Of a stretch of 64,000 bases of DNA, positions 10,672 to 21,436 are shown in pieces. Made by a program: the position numbers and the translations under genes. Within the stretch, counting starts at the first letter, position 1. Each line of letters opens with the position of its first letter. The notes under the pieces were generated by a model. The model saw only the letters and a list, made by a program, of their open reading frames with translations. It made no database searches and was not told the origin of the DNA. The stretch is from Tridacna crocea (lineage: Eukaryota; Mollusca; Bivalvia; Cardiida; Cardiidae): positions 60,270,192 through 60,334,191 of the forward strand of contig OX031061.1 in NCBI GenBank assembly GCA_943736015.1. The letters run 5' to 3'.

Positions 10672-11516
10672 ATACTTTAGAATCTTGAAGAATAATTATT
10701 TTTATGTTTATAAGAAAATTCAACAAGGACTTTTACAAACTAGTGTGAAATATTGTCGTTTTATAGATAGTATGGAGGGCATTGTTGGGGAGGAGCAATT
10801 GTTTAAAATAAACAACTGCTTCTCTCGGCAATGTTTTCCAAGGCTGCCAACAGTTTTTCACTATGTTTGGCTGATCCTCCAAGAAATTTTTATTTCCTTT
10901 CTCCCTCTATTAAAATTTCCTGGACCGTTAAGTTGATTTTTTAGCGTTCAAATTTTCTAAAAATGAATTGTCTTGTTTTGCAACCTAAAAGCTACTTCTT
11001 TATAACTATTATTATTTTTTTCTTCTTCTAGCTACAGCACGATGATAATTAAATTGTGTATTTTCATGTTTGTATGACTATAAAACTATATAAGTTTTTG
11101 TTTGTTCGATATTATTTCGACGATGGTTAGGTGGGAAAGATGTCAGAAGCTGGGGAAGAGTATTGCACTAAGTATATACTGTAACATTTTGTACATTTTT
11201 TATATATATTTTATGTATAAGGGGCCGGTGACCTGAATATACTAATAAAATCTATCCATCTATCTAGTGCGGAAAAAAAACTCCAGAAAAGCATGGAAAG
11301 ACACTGGCCGCCGCTATATAACTAGAAAAAGTGTTGAAAACGGTATTAAACACAATATTAATAAATAAACAAGCAAACAAATAAACAAATAAATATCCAG
11401 AAAAATCCTTCAATTAATCTTCAAGTTTCGTAATTGAGAACCTTCTCATGGACAGAAACAAAATCTATGATACCGTATAGGAATAATCAGATTGGTTAAA
11501 TGTTGTTTACGGTGCT
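10672..11516. other. No gene seen; short repeat remnants
   Basis: At 10,770-10,850 a GGCATTGTTGGGGAGG / CGGCAATGTTTTCC hairpin looks like a very decayed family A core. At 11,276-11,350 is a tail fragment of SINE-3 (CACTGGCCGCCGCTATATAAC). Nothing coding. Confidence 0.4.
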
Positions 11517-11625
11517 TTAACTCATCACCAAACGATAAAAATTTGCAGACGACAAAATAAAAGTGACTGTCGACTCGGCATCTTCCTCAGACTCGTGAAA
11601 GCTCGAGACTCTGGGGTAAAAGGTT
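11517..11625 (-). repeat. Family A MITE, internal deletion
   Basis: Both ends are present (TTAACTCATCACCAAACG ... GGGGTAAAAGGTTA) with the GCAGACGACAAAATAAA landmark, but the palindrome and one flank are deleted. Confidence 0.7.
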
Positions 11626-11890
11626 ACGACCTCGGAAAAAAAAAATGTTATTTTTTTTTACGTTGCCAGGGAGAGTTTTAATGAAGTTCCAATTTACATA
11701 ATGTTTAGAAAGTACTGAAAGTTTATCTGCAATACAATACGTATTACAGAGATGACTACAGCTTAGAACAGGAAATAAATGCTCTCGAAAGACAAACCAA
11801 AATGGCGATAAAACGCATAAATCAGTTTCTCTCATTAAAACATATGACAGAACTTGTATATTACTTGTAGATTTCAGACAGACAAGATCA
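11626..11890. other. No gene seen
   Basis: AT-rich stretch between repeats; nothing recognised. Confidence 0.4.
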
Positions 11891-12109
11891 TTTAGAAACT
11901 AATACTGCTTCTAAAACCTACATGATTTATGTCTGTTTTCTCGACAAGGTCACATAAGTATTCTTCTATCATTAGTTAATAGCATATCAATGTACAGTGC
12001 AATTTGCCACTAATGATTGAAACTGCTTCGACCAAAAACGTTCACCGGAATCAAAGCAGTGAAGGTACTGTCTTCCGAACTATTACCCAAAAGAATATTT
12101 TAGTCTTCA
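11891..12109 (+). repeat. Tandem duplication, unit 1 (empty MITE site)
   Basis: About 219-bp unit starting TTTAGAAACTAATACTGCTT. It contains a single TTAA at 11,976-11,979 exactly where unit 2 carries a family A MITE. It therefore records the pre-insertion sequence. Confidence 0.9.
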
Positions 12110-12548
12110 TTTAGAAACTAATATCGCTTCTAAAACCTTCATGATTTATGACGATTTTCTCGACAAAGTCACATAAGCATTATTCTATCTTTAGTTAACC
12201 CTTTCCCAAATGGTAAATTTTGGACCACACCAAACTGAAAGCATTCTGCACATAACAACTTACCAGTTGCTAAAAAGAAGATTTTTCTATATGATGGGGT
12301 AGAAAACATTGTGGGGAAAGGAGAAAATGCTGGTTAGCAGCATTTTTTCCTTTTCCCACAATGTTTTCAAAAAGTTTCTGTTTCTGACCCGTAGAAACCA
12401 GGCATTGTTTGGGAAAGGGTTAATAGCATGTCAATGTACAGTGCAATTTGCCAGTAATGATTGAAACTGCTTCGACCAAAAACGAGAATCGGAATCAAAG
12501 CACTGAAGGTTCTGTATTCCGTAATATTACCCAGGAGGATATTTTAGC
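12110..12548 (+). repeat. Tandem duplication, unit 2 (filled MITE site)
   Basis: Same unit as 11,891-12,109 at roughly 90% identity by eye, enlarged by a family A MITE inserted at its TTAA. After the MITE the sequence resumes TAGCATGTCAATGTACAGTG, matching unit 1 TAGCATATCAATGTACAGTG. Confidence 0.9.
12195..12423 (-). repeat. Family A MITE with proven TTAA duplication
   Basis: The TTAA at both ends is single in the paralogous empty site at 11,976-11,979. The palindrome (12,302-12,368) has a few unpaired changes (GGTTAGC apex). Confidence 0.95.
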
Positions 12549-12813
12549 TTTCAAGTTATTGATTAGTTCATATGTGAGAGATCACAGAGCTATTAAAAGT
12601 AAAATCAAAATACTAACGCACTTAAGGCAGCGGTTTTCTTTTTATGGCTGCGAACAAAAGCTTCTAATTGGTTTGTTTTATGTTTTTTTCCTGGTAAACT
12701 AATATAGATGAAAACGGAAAGTTCTTCAGAGAACTCTAACTTCTTAGGATAGGGTACGAGTTCATCAGGGTCAGAGTTATCCAGCAAGGAAGAAGTGTTT
12801 AACCCGGTATAAA
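12549..12813. other. No gene seen
   Basis: AT-rich; an 84-codon open frame overlaps the duplication end but has no protein-like features. Confidence 0.4.
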
Positions 12814-13045
12814 TGCAGGGAAATGACCCTCCCCAACAAAATGACCCATGGGTCTTTTCACTACGGAGAGAAATGACCCATGCGTCATTCCACTTCATAG
12901 AGGAATGAACTAGGTCATTATTCTAAATAGAGAAATGATCCCAGAGGGTTATTTTTCTCTACGTAGAATAATGACCAGGGTCATTCCTCTACGTAGTGAA
13001 ATGACCCATGGGTCATTTTGTAAGGGAGGGTCATTTCTCTGCTTT
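12814..13045. repeat. Inverted-repeat element with repeated AATGACCC motifs
   Basis: The outer arms AGGGAAATGACCCTCCC and GGGAGGGTCATTTCTCTGC are complementary. Inside, AATGACCC/GGGTCATT occurs repeatedly in both orientations, so several alternative hairpins are possible. Only copy in the window. Confidence 0.7.
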
Positions 13046-13095
13046 ACACCGGCACGGATTTTGTTTTAGTTAAGCTGAAAATAATTTTTATCCTA

Positions 13096-13099
<4 letters not shown>

Positions 13100-13131
<32 letters not shown>
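13100..13131. repeat. (AAT)n microsatellite
   Basis: Uninterrupted AAT repeat. Confidence 0.9.
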
Positions 13132-13132
<1 letters not shown>

Positions 13133-13538
13133 TGACACGTGATGTTTGATTTTTCTTTTACAGACAACTGCTTTATTTGAATATCATCGGGAGAACTATT
13201 CTAAGCGCAAGAAACCTGCTTTTGTTTACATCCGTATCCAGGCAAAACCTGCCGGCAGCAAAAATCGTTTTATCTGGATAGAACTTCCATGAAACTTCGA
13301 TTTATTACAATAGTTTTCTTTAATAATCATGATAGTTTTCATGTATCTCGTAGCAGATTAATATCTCTATACTATAGTTATGTAAATTTTATGCAAATTT
13401 CATTCACAAGGACCTTAGTAAAACAGAACTTTGGAGTGAAAGTTTTGAAACAGGTCAACCTGCGCAGATGGCCCAGGCTAACATGGGTTCATAATTTTTG
13501 CAGGTGCATCAAACTTTCTTCTCACAGGGCACGTCTCA
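13132..13538. other. No gene seen
   Basis: No splice-flanked open frame or repeat family recognised. Confidence 0.35.
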
Positions 13539-13808
13539 AATATGGCCTGCAACAGGCAAAAAGGGGCACTCAGACGTCTGCGTAAAGTGTCGTCACGGAT
13601 CAGCCTGGGCTGTCTGCGCAGGCTAATCCAAAACGATACTTTACGTTCTAATGTGATTTTCTGTTTCGCAAAAGTCTACTGTAGCACAAAATCTACTGTA
13701 GTCGTAAAGTGCCGTCTCGGATTAGCCTGCGCGGCTGCGCAGGCTGATCCGAGACGACACTTTACGCAAATGTCCCATTGCCCCTTTCCCCGCGTTGCAA
13801 GCCATATA
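13539..13808. repeat. Family C MITE, complete
   Basis: About 260 bp with long terminal inverted repeats: ATATGGCCTGCAACAGGC at the left and the complement of ATATGGCTTGCAACGCGG at the right. Inside each end is a second hairpin, AAGTGTCGTC...GATCAGCCTG / CGCAGGCTAATCC. Copies at 21,174, 23,671 and 32,188. No coding capacity. Confidence 0.85.
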
Positions 13809-14126
13809 TAACACAATTTCAAATTGGCGAGGGGGGGGGGGGGAAACATGAATCAGATACTTTCTCGGTACTCTCAGCACTTTGATTCACTGTAGGTAAA
13901 TTGAATAGAAACAAAACTTTTTCTTATTGACAGTATAACCTGATTTCTACATCAGTGCGTCTCACTGACTCGATGGGAACATCTATATATTGCATTATTC
14001 TATTTCTAGATTATTTCATTCAATTATGTCAAACGATTAATGAGCGTCTGTTTTTGGCCGCCGCGATCCCAAGCATTGATAAAATAATCTCCTGAAGACA
14101 CCATTTATTTTCGCGTCAGTGAATCC
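13809..14126. other. No gene seen; short G run
   Basis: A poly-G run at about 13,830-13,842, otherwise unremarkable. Confidence 0.4.
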
Positions 14127-14358
14127 TTTATACCCTTTACCAAACGACAACAATTTGGACTATTCCGAATTCAAAGCATTTGAAAACGACAAAATAAATG
14201 TGAATCAAAAATTTAATTTTGATTTTGGAAGGGTAGAAAACATTGTGGGAAAAGGAGAAAATGCTGGATACCAGCATTTTTTTCCTTTTCCCACAATGAT
14301 TTCAAAAGCTTTCCTTCTCAGGATCGTTAAAAGTAGGGATTGTGTGTTAAGAGGTTAA
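14127..14358 (-). repeat. Family A MITE
   Basis: The right TTAA is intact; the left target has decayed to TTTAT. Palindrome at 14,235-14,303 with a T-rich right arm. Confidence 0.8.
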
Positions 14359-14409
14359 ATCTCTTACCACACAGTCCCGAGTTTTGCCGAATCGGAGGAG
14401 AAGCAAATT

Positions 14410-14622
14410 TGAATACAATGCGCATGGTGTCTGTAGTTGTTAGGAAGAGCGTCGGGGTCGTAATCATAAGGTCCCGTGTTAGATACCCCGGGAGGTGGTG
14501 TCAACTTTGTGGGATTTTTCATTGACCCACACGGTCGGCGCGAGTACTGGTGTGGTTCCCAGGAAGCAGAATCGTGGGCGATAAGTATACGTTGTAAGAA
14601 CTTGTTTCTAGATCGATGTAAA
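14410..14622 (+). repeat. SINE-4 (tRNA-derived)
   Basis: tRNA-like head (TAGTTGTTAGGAAGAGCGTC, GGTCCCGTGTTAGATACCCC) followed by a body containing TCATTGACCCACACGGTCGG and CCCAGGAAGCAGAATCG. The body recurs inverted at 20,955-21,130. Confidence 0.6.
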
Positions 14623-14632
14623 CTAAGTACGT

Positions 14633-14863
14633 TTAACTCTTTACCACGCAATCCCGACTTTTAACGGCCCTATAAAAGAAGCAGTTTGTAAACATTGTGG
14701 GAAAAGGAGAAAATGCTGGTAACCAGCATTTCCTCCTTTTCCCACAATGTTTTTTCAATCCTTCCCAAACAATTTTCAGTGTTTCCAGTCCCATTTATAT
14801 TGTCGTCTGCAAATGCTTTCAAATTGGATATGTGTAAAATTTTGTCGTTGGGTAAAGAGTTAA
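14633..14863 (+). repeat. Family A MITE, full length
   Basis: TTAACTCTTTACCACGCAAT ... GGGTAAAGAGTTAA; the palindrome has one unpaired change in the right arm (TTTCCTCC). Confidence 0.88.
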
Positions 14864-15041
14864 AACATTGTTGGAAAAGGAAACAATACTGGTAACCAGC
14901 ATTTTCTCCTTTTTCCCCAATGTTTTCTGCCTATATCAGGGTAGTTACTATCATAAAAAAAACCAAAAACTTTTGAGTCGTTGTTTGTAAATTCCAGTAA
15001 TAAGGATCAGTCTACATTTTTGCTGCGTTTGAAAGGGTTAA
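14864..15041 (+). repeat. Family A MITE, 5'-truncated, abutting copy
   Basis: Starts directly at the palindrome (AACATTGTTGGAAAAGG) after the previous copy's TTAA and ends GAAAGGGTTAA at 15,041. Confidence 0.7.
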
Positions 15042-15262
15042 CCTCTATCACGTGGCAGAATTTTTGATTTTGATCAAGTTGAGACCATTTGCACATATCA
15101 CAGTAAATAAACTGATGAATTGAAATTAGTTATTTCTTAAGGGCAGAAAAGATTGTGGGAAAAGGAGAAAATGCTGGTTACCAGCATTTCCTCCTTTTCC
15201 CACAATCTTTTCAAAAGCCGTTTTTCTCTGGAGTTCATTAAATACTCGGGACAATTTATTAG
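15038..15262 (-). repeat. Family A MITE with co-changed palindrome arms
   Basis: Shares its left TTAA with the preceding copy. Palindrome at 15,146-15,212: both arms read AAAAGATTGTGG where the family consensus is AAAACATTGTGG, so the same C-to-G change is present in mirror positions. The right terminus is decayed. Confidence 0.75.
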
Positions 15263-15952
15263 GAGAATGATAACTGTTTCGGGGCTGAATACATGAACTT
15301 GGCCCCTTTCGATCGCTTGTCATAAAACCCACTGTTCATTTATACGAAAAGACTTTGACATTGTGGGCTTTCGATATGCAAAGAGTATATATCCAAAATA
15401 TGACGGTAAGTTCTGTACTGTCTGATCTTGATCCATACCGCCCGCAAAAGTCCATGTTTTACCTGGTATACATAGTCTGTAAAATTCAGAAACAGTTTCG
15501 TTTAACAACTAGGGTGTTAGCCAAATAAAGTAAACTAACAGCAGATTACTTTGTGAACCATCCGCTTCAAGTATGGACAGTGCGCATAAATTAAGCCCAA
15601 GTGGTATGTAGACAGTATACCTGTAACGATATTGTGTTTAAAAAAATCTTATCTTTATGAGAAATTTCTACTGTGATTGCAATGCTTTGAGAACTTTTCT
15701 TTATAAATGATGTTACAATACGCCAATTGTCGTCTGTTGTTTGTGGTAATGGAGAAGTTGTCACAAGATAAGAAATCTATCGACTTATTTTTTCTATTTG
15801 AGTGGGATGGACGTTTCCGTCCCCCTCGCAAGAGTTCTTTTTGAACTTTATAACCTTTGATTTCCTGAGTTTGGCCTTATTTTGTCAGAATTTTAGAAGT
15901 CAGTTATACAATCGGAAGATAAAAAAGAATATAAACTAATATTTTTTCTTAT
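15263..15952. other. No gene seen; family D remnant
   Basis: A weak family D remnant (GTCTGATCTTGATCCATACC) lies near 15,418-15,440. Otherwise nothing recognised. Confidence 0.4.
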
Positions 15953-16181
15953 TTAACCCTTTACTACACAATGATGACTTTTAACGACCCTGAGGAAGAA
16001 GCCTTTTGAAAACATTGCGGGAAAAGGAGAAAATGCTGTTAACCAGCATTTTCTCCTTTTTCCACAAAGTTTTCTATTCTATCAAAGCAAAATTGCACCA
16101 TTAGAGCCACTTTGAAATTGTCCTCTGCAAATGCTTTCAATTAAGGTAGGTCTGAAATTTTGCCGAGTGGTATCGGGTTAA
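15953..16181 (+). repeat. Family A MITE, full length
   Basis: TTAACCCTTTACTACA ... ATCGGGTTAA; unpaired changes in the palindrome (CATTGCGGG left, CACAAAG right). Confidence 0.85.
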
Positions 16182-16384
16182 AAGATTTCTGAAATATTGC
16201 AATTTCGTTGCTTGTTGTTGTTGTTTCTTTTTGTCAGAAATTTTTATGAAAACAGATCAAGGCAGCTGTTTATTAAGGCCCGAGAATGCATGAATGAACC
16301 AGTTTGAACCTAAATTGCCTGCCGTATATCTGTTTGCCTTTAGTTTGCTATACGCCATTCAAAGCCCTATTTCTTTGATTGATA

Positions 16385-16712
16385 GATTGATTAAATGGTG
16401 TTTAACGCCGTTTTCAACATTGTTTCAGTTATATCGCGGTGGCCAGTGCACCTATCCATGCGTTCCTGGAGTTTCTTTTTACCAGTACTTCGCACAATAT
16501 TCTTTCCAAGCCACTGGCTGCTTTCCCACATGATCATTGTCGAAACAATTGTAGCGCTGGGAGAGGAATGAATCCTGTCGCAGTGACTATCATCAATTCT
16601 CGGAAAGAAATTGGCCGAGCCGGGGATCGTAGCCTGGGATCGAATCCTGGATCCGTGTTCTTAAGTCCTGCATGCTACCAAATAAGCTACCGGGACTCGG
16701 CCCCCTATTTCG
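16385..16712 (-). repeat. SINE-3 (tRNA-derived)
   Basis: The minus strand starts with a tRNA-like head (GAGTCCCGGTAGCTTATTTG, B box GGATTCGATCC). The body carries CGACAGGATTCATTCC and AAGCAGCCAGTGGCTTGG, and the tail has CCGCGATATAACTG and AACGGCGTTAAACACC. Copies at 43,925 and 49,715 in the same orientation. The GCGTTAAAC tail is common to mollusc SINEs. Confidence 0.75.
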
Positions 16713-16770
16713 GACAATGAGAGTAAGATCAGACTGCCCAGAATAGTCTGATCTTGAATCTACACAGATC
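16713..16770. repeat. Family D hairpin, diverged
   Basis: AAGATCAGACTGCC ... GTCTGATCTTGAATCTACAC. Confidence 0.55.
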
Positions 16771-16904
16771 GATTAAGAAACATTTTGTCGAAAAGACTTT
16801 TGGAAAAGGAGAATGTTTGTGTTTTGGCGGTAAATTTCAATCCAATTTAGATCTTCTAGTCCAAACGACTAAATTTAGACCGATACACATTGAAAGTATT
16901 TGCA

Positions 16905-17385
16905 AGCGCCAGGTTAAATAGGAATCAAATGATAAAAAAAATGTCTTTTAAAGATTAGAACACATTGTGGGACAAGAAGAAAACGCTGATTACCAACTTT
17001 TTCTCCTTTTCCTACAATGTTTTTTTTTTAAAAAAAAGGTATCAGTAAAGACAGTCACAACTCAAAATTGTTTGGTACGCCAAGGTAAATAGAAATCAAA
17101 TAAATGATTAAAAAATGTCTTTTTAAGCAGTAGAAAACATTGTGGGACAAGGAGAAAATGCTGTTTACCAGCATTTCTTTTCCTACGATGTTTTCAACAT
17201 AAGGTTTCAGCAAAGACCGTTACAACTCGAAATTCTTTGGTATGCCATGGTGAATAGGAATCAAATATATTTTACAGAGTAGAAAACATTGTGGGACAAG
17301 GAGAAAATGCTGTTTACCAGAATTTTCTCCTTTTCATACAATGTTTTCAAAAAAAGTTTCTGTAAACACCGTTACAACTCAGTTT
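16905..17385 (-). repeat. Three tandem family A cores
   Basis: Three head-to-tail units of about 150-175 bp, each with ATAGGAATCAAAT, a palindrome (starting about 16,969, 17,131 and 17,281) and a short CAACTCRRAATT flank. All share GTGGGACAAGGAG and a decayed right arm. They arose by tandem duplication of one MITE rather than by three insertions, since no TTAA lies between them. Confidence 0.75.
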
Positions 17386-17730
17386 TCCTATGTACAGGGT
17401 TTTTCCTAATCTGATTTTAGCGACCTCAGTTTTAGATTTTAGATTCCAAACATAGCGTTTTTTCCTAAATTAGTCCGTAATTGTTTGATATATAACGCAA
17501 TTTTTCGGCAAGTTTTTTTTTTTAGCCGGAAAAAGTGGCGGATAACCGCCGCCGAAGGTTATGCTGCCGTGAAAAATAGATCTCTAAAGCAATTTGCATT
17601 ATTTAATGCATGTACGTGTAACCTTTTAACTTTTGCATTTTTTTTCGCCTATCCTTCTTTCTTCAACTGTATGGCTTCTTTGAAAACTTGTTTCTTAATC
17701 ATTCTTATCATCAGCAGCATCTGATCTACA
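17386..17730. other. No gene seen
   Basis: No feature recognised; T-rich with short homopolymers. Confidence 0.4.
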
Positions 17731-17732
17731 GT

Positions 17733-17958
17733 CAATCAATCAGTCAATCAATCAATCAATTATTCAATAAATCTATCCGTCCGTCCGTCCGTCCATCCAT
17801 CTATCCATCCTTCCATCTATCCATCCAACCACCTATCAATCCATCTACATACCCATTCACCCATCCGCCTATCCATCCGCCTATCCATCCATCCATCCAT
17901 CCATCCATCGATCAATCGATCAATCGATCAATCAATCAATCAATCAATTATTCAATCA
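17733..17958. repeat. (ATCC/ATCA)n microsatellite
   Basis: Compound tetranucleotide tract (CAAT, CCGT, CCAT phases). Confidence 0.95.
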
Positions 17959-18120
17959 ACCTTTCTTAGTTTGAAAGATAAAAGAGCTCGACTTTCCAGA
18001 TCAGAAATAGATGACAAAGATTTTAATATAAAAAAAATGTCTTGTAGAATAGCAAAAAGTGTGAACTAAGATCAGACCGGACAGAACGAGAAGTCTGATA
18101 TAAAACTGATTCTAGCTCCT

Positions 18121-18320
18121 GTGTCTGTATTCACCAATCATTCTTAAGAACATTCTTTGTCTTAATTCTCTGAGATTTTCAAGGTTTGAAAGAAACACAG
18201 CTTCTGATTGGCTAAACCATTTGGTTTAGCCAATCAGAAGTTGTGTTACTTTCAATTGTAGAAAATTCTGGAGAATAAGACAAAGAATATTCTTAAGAAT
18301 GGTTGGTGACAACAGGCACT
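18121..18320. repeat. Family B MITE, complete
   Basis: CTGTATTCACCAATC ... GGTTGGTGACAACAGGC; full inverted repeats with the TGATTGGCTAAACC centre. Confidence 0.8.
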
Positions 18321-18689
18321 GGTCCCAATTTCTCTATCAAACGCGACTCTGTGTTTTCGGTGTTCTCTGTCTAATATCATGGGTTACGCATATATCCCTA
18401 TAACTTAAAATACTGGATGAAAACTGACTGAAAACGAGTGGACATGTATCTTAAACATTCGAAAAGGCTCGAAAATATTAAACAAAAAAAAAAGTGAGCT
18501 ACGTTGAATATTTATTCGATGTGACATCACTTGTCAGTTTTGTCTCCGTATCGTAAATAATGAAATTTGCTGCAAAATTTGTTCCCAAGTGGTTCAGTTC
18601 CCATGACAGTTGATTCGACAAAAAATCTGTTATTTTTGTCATAAAGTATATTGATAGGTTATTCCAGATATGTAACAATTTAAGATATT
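18321..18689. other. No gene seen
   Basis: Unique AT-rich DNA. Confidence 0.4.
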
Positions 18690-19384
18690 ACTAGCTCTTC
18701 ACCAAATGACAAAATTCTTGCCTTGTCCAAACTTAAAGCATTTGCGTTTGACACACGTGACTAAAATAGAATCGAAGTACTGACACACCGAAGGCTGCAG
18801 ATTTCTTTCCTAGCACTGAGTACATGCTGCTACATAGGTGTTTTCTGTGACTTTTTTTTCTCGTAGTCTAAGACAGAGAACTCGTAAGCGTAAGATTAGG
18901 GTATGAGTTCTGCAGGGTACGAATTCTCCAGGAACCAGCTATTATTATATAATTGTGCCAGATTGTGGAAAGGTGTCAAACTCATTACAATTTTTTTTTA
19001 GTAGAAAACCTTCTGTCATCTTAATTACAAAGCCAATTGAAACGTGAAAAGCTTAAATTTATATCAGGGAAGATACAGTATCAAGTTGAAATACCCTGTT
19101 TGGATATCAATAACAAAACTATTTTGTTAGTGTATGAAACTGGTTTTGTTTACTTGATTTAAATAAAGATGGAAGGTGTCGAAAACCAGTATATGTATGC
19201 ACAAGTTGGCTAATGTGAGAAATATCACAGCGGGTAAAAGCCGCTGCCAAAAATGAATGGTGGAAAACGTCGTGGACAAAGGAGAAAAGTATGGTTATTT
19301 GCCTTTTCTCTTTTTACCAATATGCTTTCACAGGCAGTCTTCTTTAGAATCGTTAAAACTCGGAGTTGTGTGGTAAAGGGTTAA
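18690..19384 (-). repeat. Family A MITE split by an about 440-bp insertion
   Basis: 18,690-18,785 carries one half (CTCTTCACCAAATGACAAAA, AAAGCATTTGCG). 19,228-19,384 carries the palindrome (GTGGAAAACGTCGTGGAC...) and the other end, GTGTGGTAAAGGGTTAA. The 18,786-19,227 interior matches nothing else here and has no clear terminal repeats, so two independent fragments remain possible. Confidence 0.5.
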
Positions 19385-19429
19385 TATTGTTCACAATGCA
19401 TATTCTTTGCATACATATGTGACCCATCA

Positions 19430-19560
19430 CACAAAAATGGACCTTCTTGGAACTGCGGAAAGTTTCAACACTGGTCAGACTGCACGAATTGCGCAGGCTG
19501 ACCAGGGTTGACACTTTTCGCTGTTATGATATTTTCCGTACGAAAAGTGGTCATTCTACC
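19430..19560. repeat. Inverted repeat, family C related
   Basis: AACACTGGTCAGACTGC ... GCAGGCTGACCAGGGTTGAC forms a hairpin similar to the inner hairpins of family C. Confidence 0.5.
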
Positions 19561-20376
19561 TTGTTATACAATTATTTCTTAACTGTCAACTTAAATTGAC
19601 CTTCACTTTCGTTGGTCTGTTTATCGAACTGATGTAAAGAATTCTCAGATGGTCCCCTTTTGTGCGCTGGGTCACATTATATATTTGATAGAGTAGTTTG
19701 AAAACCAAGCTGACTGACCAAGTCTATTGGCCCTTGTCCTACTATATAAGTGAAATGACACGTTTATGCCGATACGAAAAAAAGAATTCTGCTATTTCAA
19801 ACATGATGTTACGCATCTTCGCGAGCCAAGTTTACGATCACAACATGGATCTTACCTTGGCTGATTGAGCCCAATTTCGAGATTCCTGCGATGCGCCCTC
19901 TATTGGATGCTGGTTATTACTCCCCTTTACATCATGTTTCTAAAAGTAAATGAAATATCGTTTTACAAACCGGTTACGAATTCACATGAAGCGATAAGCA
20001 GACATCCACGTGGGTTTCCATGTTTTACCTTTTATTCGAAAGGTAGAGGCCTTGTTCTATTTTTATCAAAGGTGAAATGCTACGAGCGATTTCATTCGTT
20101 GCAGTTAGAGCTGGCTACATCCAATGAAAAAGCGTATCGGGTGAACGTAAAAATCAAGCTCGATCCGCCAAGGGTAGAGTTACGTAGTGAATCGTTGGCC
20201 TTGGCTTGCGAAGATGTATGTTACGGGGAAAGTATGTCCTTATCGGACAGTGTAGATCCAAGATCAGACTGCATGTGCATAGCAGCCTAAAACTCGCGAG
20301 ATCTGTTTTGAAAATACCAGAAAACAAACCGTTGATGCCATCAGCCATAAAAATACAGTTTTTGTGGGGCATCATC
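19560..20376. other. Open frame of doubtful meaning
   Basis: A 140-codon open frame (19,865-20,290, plus) begins at TTG, has one hydrophobic segment (ALYWMLVITPLYIMFL) and ends inside a family D half-hairpin (20,240-20,280). I do not recognise the protein and see no convincing splice sites. It may be chance or a degraded exon; not called as a gene. Confidence 0.25.
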
Positions 20377-20604
20377 TTAACCCTTTACTCCATAAATACT
20401 CATTTCTACGCATTGCTTGTAGGAGCCTTTGGAAAACATTGTGGTAAAAGGTGAATTTGCTCGTCATGAGCAATTTCACCTTTTGCCACAATGTTTTCTA
20501 CACTATCAAAAGGTGTCATATACACACAAAAAACGGCTTCATCCTAGCTGTTATTTGAGGACAATTAGAGATACCATAGAAATGCCTTATGGGGTAAAGG
20601 GTTG
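20377..20604 (+). repeat. Family A MITE, subfamily A2
   Basis: TTAACCCTTTACTCC at the left; the right end is GGGTAAAGGGTTGA (decayed TTAA). Palindrome 20,433-20,498. Both arms read AAAGGTGAA where most copies read AAAGGAGAA, a mirror-symmetric change. Confidence 0.85.
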
Positions 20605-20849
20605 ACATGATCTTCTATTTCTTATTACAGTATAAAAATGACTCACATTTAGTAAATTTTAGCAAAGACAAAATTCAGCAAAGATTTTATCGAGGAATTC
20701 CTCGAAACAATCAACGTTTCCACATTTTTAGGGGTGCTCCCTGGAGATGCTGAGGCGTTTAGATCTTTATTTTTTCTTCAGTGAACGATGCCACAGTGAT
20801 CCCTTGAAAATAATATTCTTCCTACCGTGTTTGCCCAGCCCCAAGAACT

Positions 20850-21130
20850 TAGCCGGTAGCGTGCAGGACTTGATAACAGGGGGTCAGAGTTCGATCCCCG
20901 GTTTACTTTAAACGTATTATTTTACATCGATTGAGAAACAAGTTCAAAAAATTTCTACGAATCTTTCTCGATTCTGCTTCCTGGGAACTACACCAATACT
21001 CGCGCTGAATGGGTGGGCCAATGAAAAATTCCAAAGTTGACACTCGCTCACGGGTATCGAACCCAGGACCTTTTGGTTACGAAGCCGACGCTCTACCTCA
21101 CAACCACGGACGGTCCAATTTCTTTCTCGA
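20850..21130. repeat. SINE-4 copies, tRNA-like head then inverted body
   Basis: 20,850-20,910 has a tRNA-like head (GGTAGCGTGCAGG, GTTCGATCCCC) on the plus strand. 20,955-21,130 is the SINE-4 body and head on the minus strand (CTGCTTCCTGGGAAC, GGGTATCGAACCCAGG, GAAGCCGACGCTCTACC). Confidence 0.55.
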
Positions 21131-21173
21131 AATGTATTTTACAGTTTTTCCAAACAACAAAGTTGATACGATA

Positions 21174-21436
21174 TGGCCTGCAACACGTGAAAAGGGACAT
21201 TCGGACACTGCGTAAAGTGTCGTCTCGGATCAGCCTGCGCAGTCCGCGCAGGCTAATCCGAGATGGCACTTTCCGTTTTAATGTTATTTTCTGTTTTGCG
21301 CATGTCTACTGTAGCATAAAATCTAATGTAGTCGTAAAGTGCCGTCTCGGATTAGCCTGCGCGGACTGCGCAGGCTGATCCGAGACGACACTTTACGCAG
21401 ATGTCCGAATGTCCCTTTTCTTGCGATAAAAATATG
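21174..21436. repeat. Family C MITE, complete
   Basis: Starts TATGGCCTGCAACACGTG; both inner hairpins (GATCAGCCTGCGCAGTCCGC...) are intact. Confidence 0.85.

Noticed and set aside
17688-17969. Repetitive Ser/Pro/His open frame
   Set aside because: Translation of an ATCC/ATCA microsatellite.
19865-20290. 140-codon open frame with one hydrophobic segment
   Set aside because: Starts at TTG, runs into a family D hairpin, no splice context and no recognisable domain.
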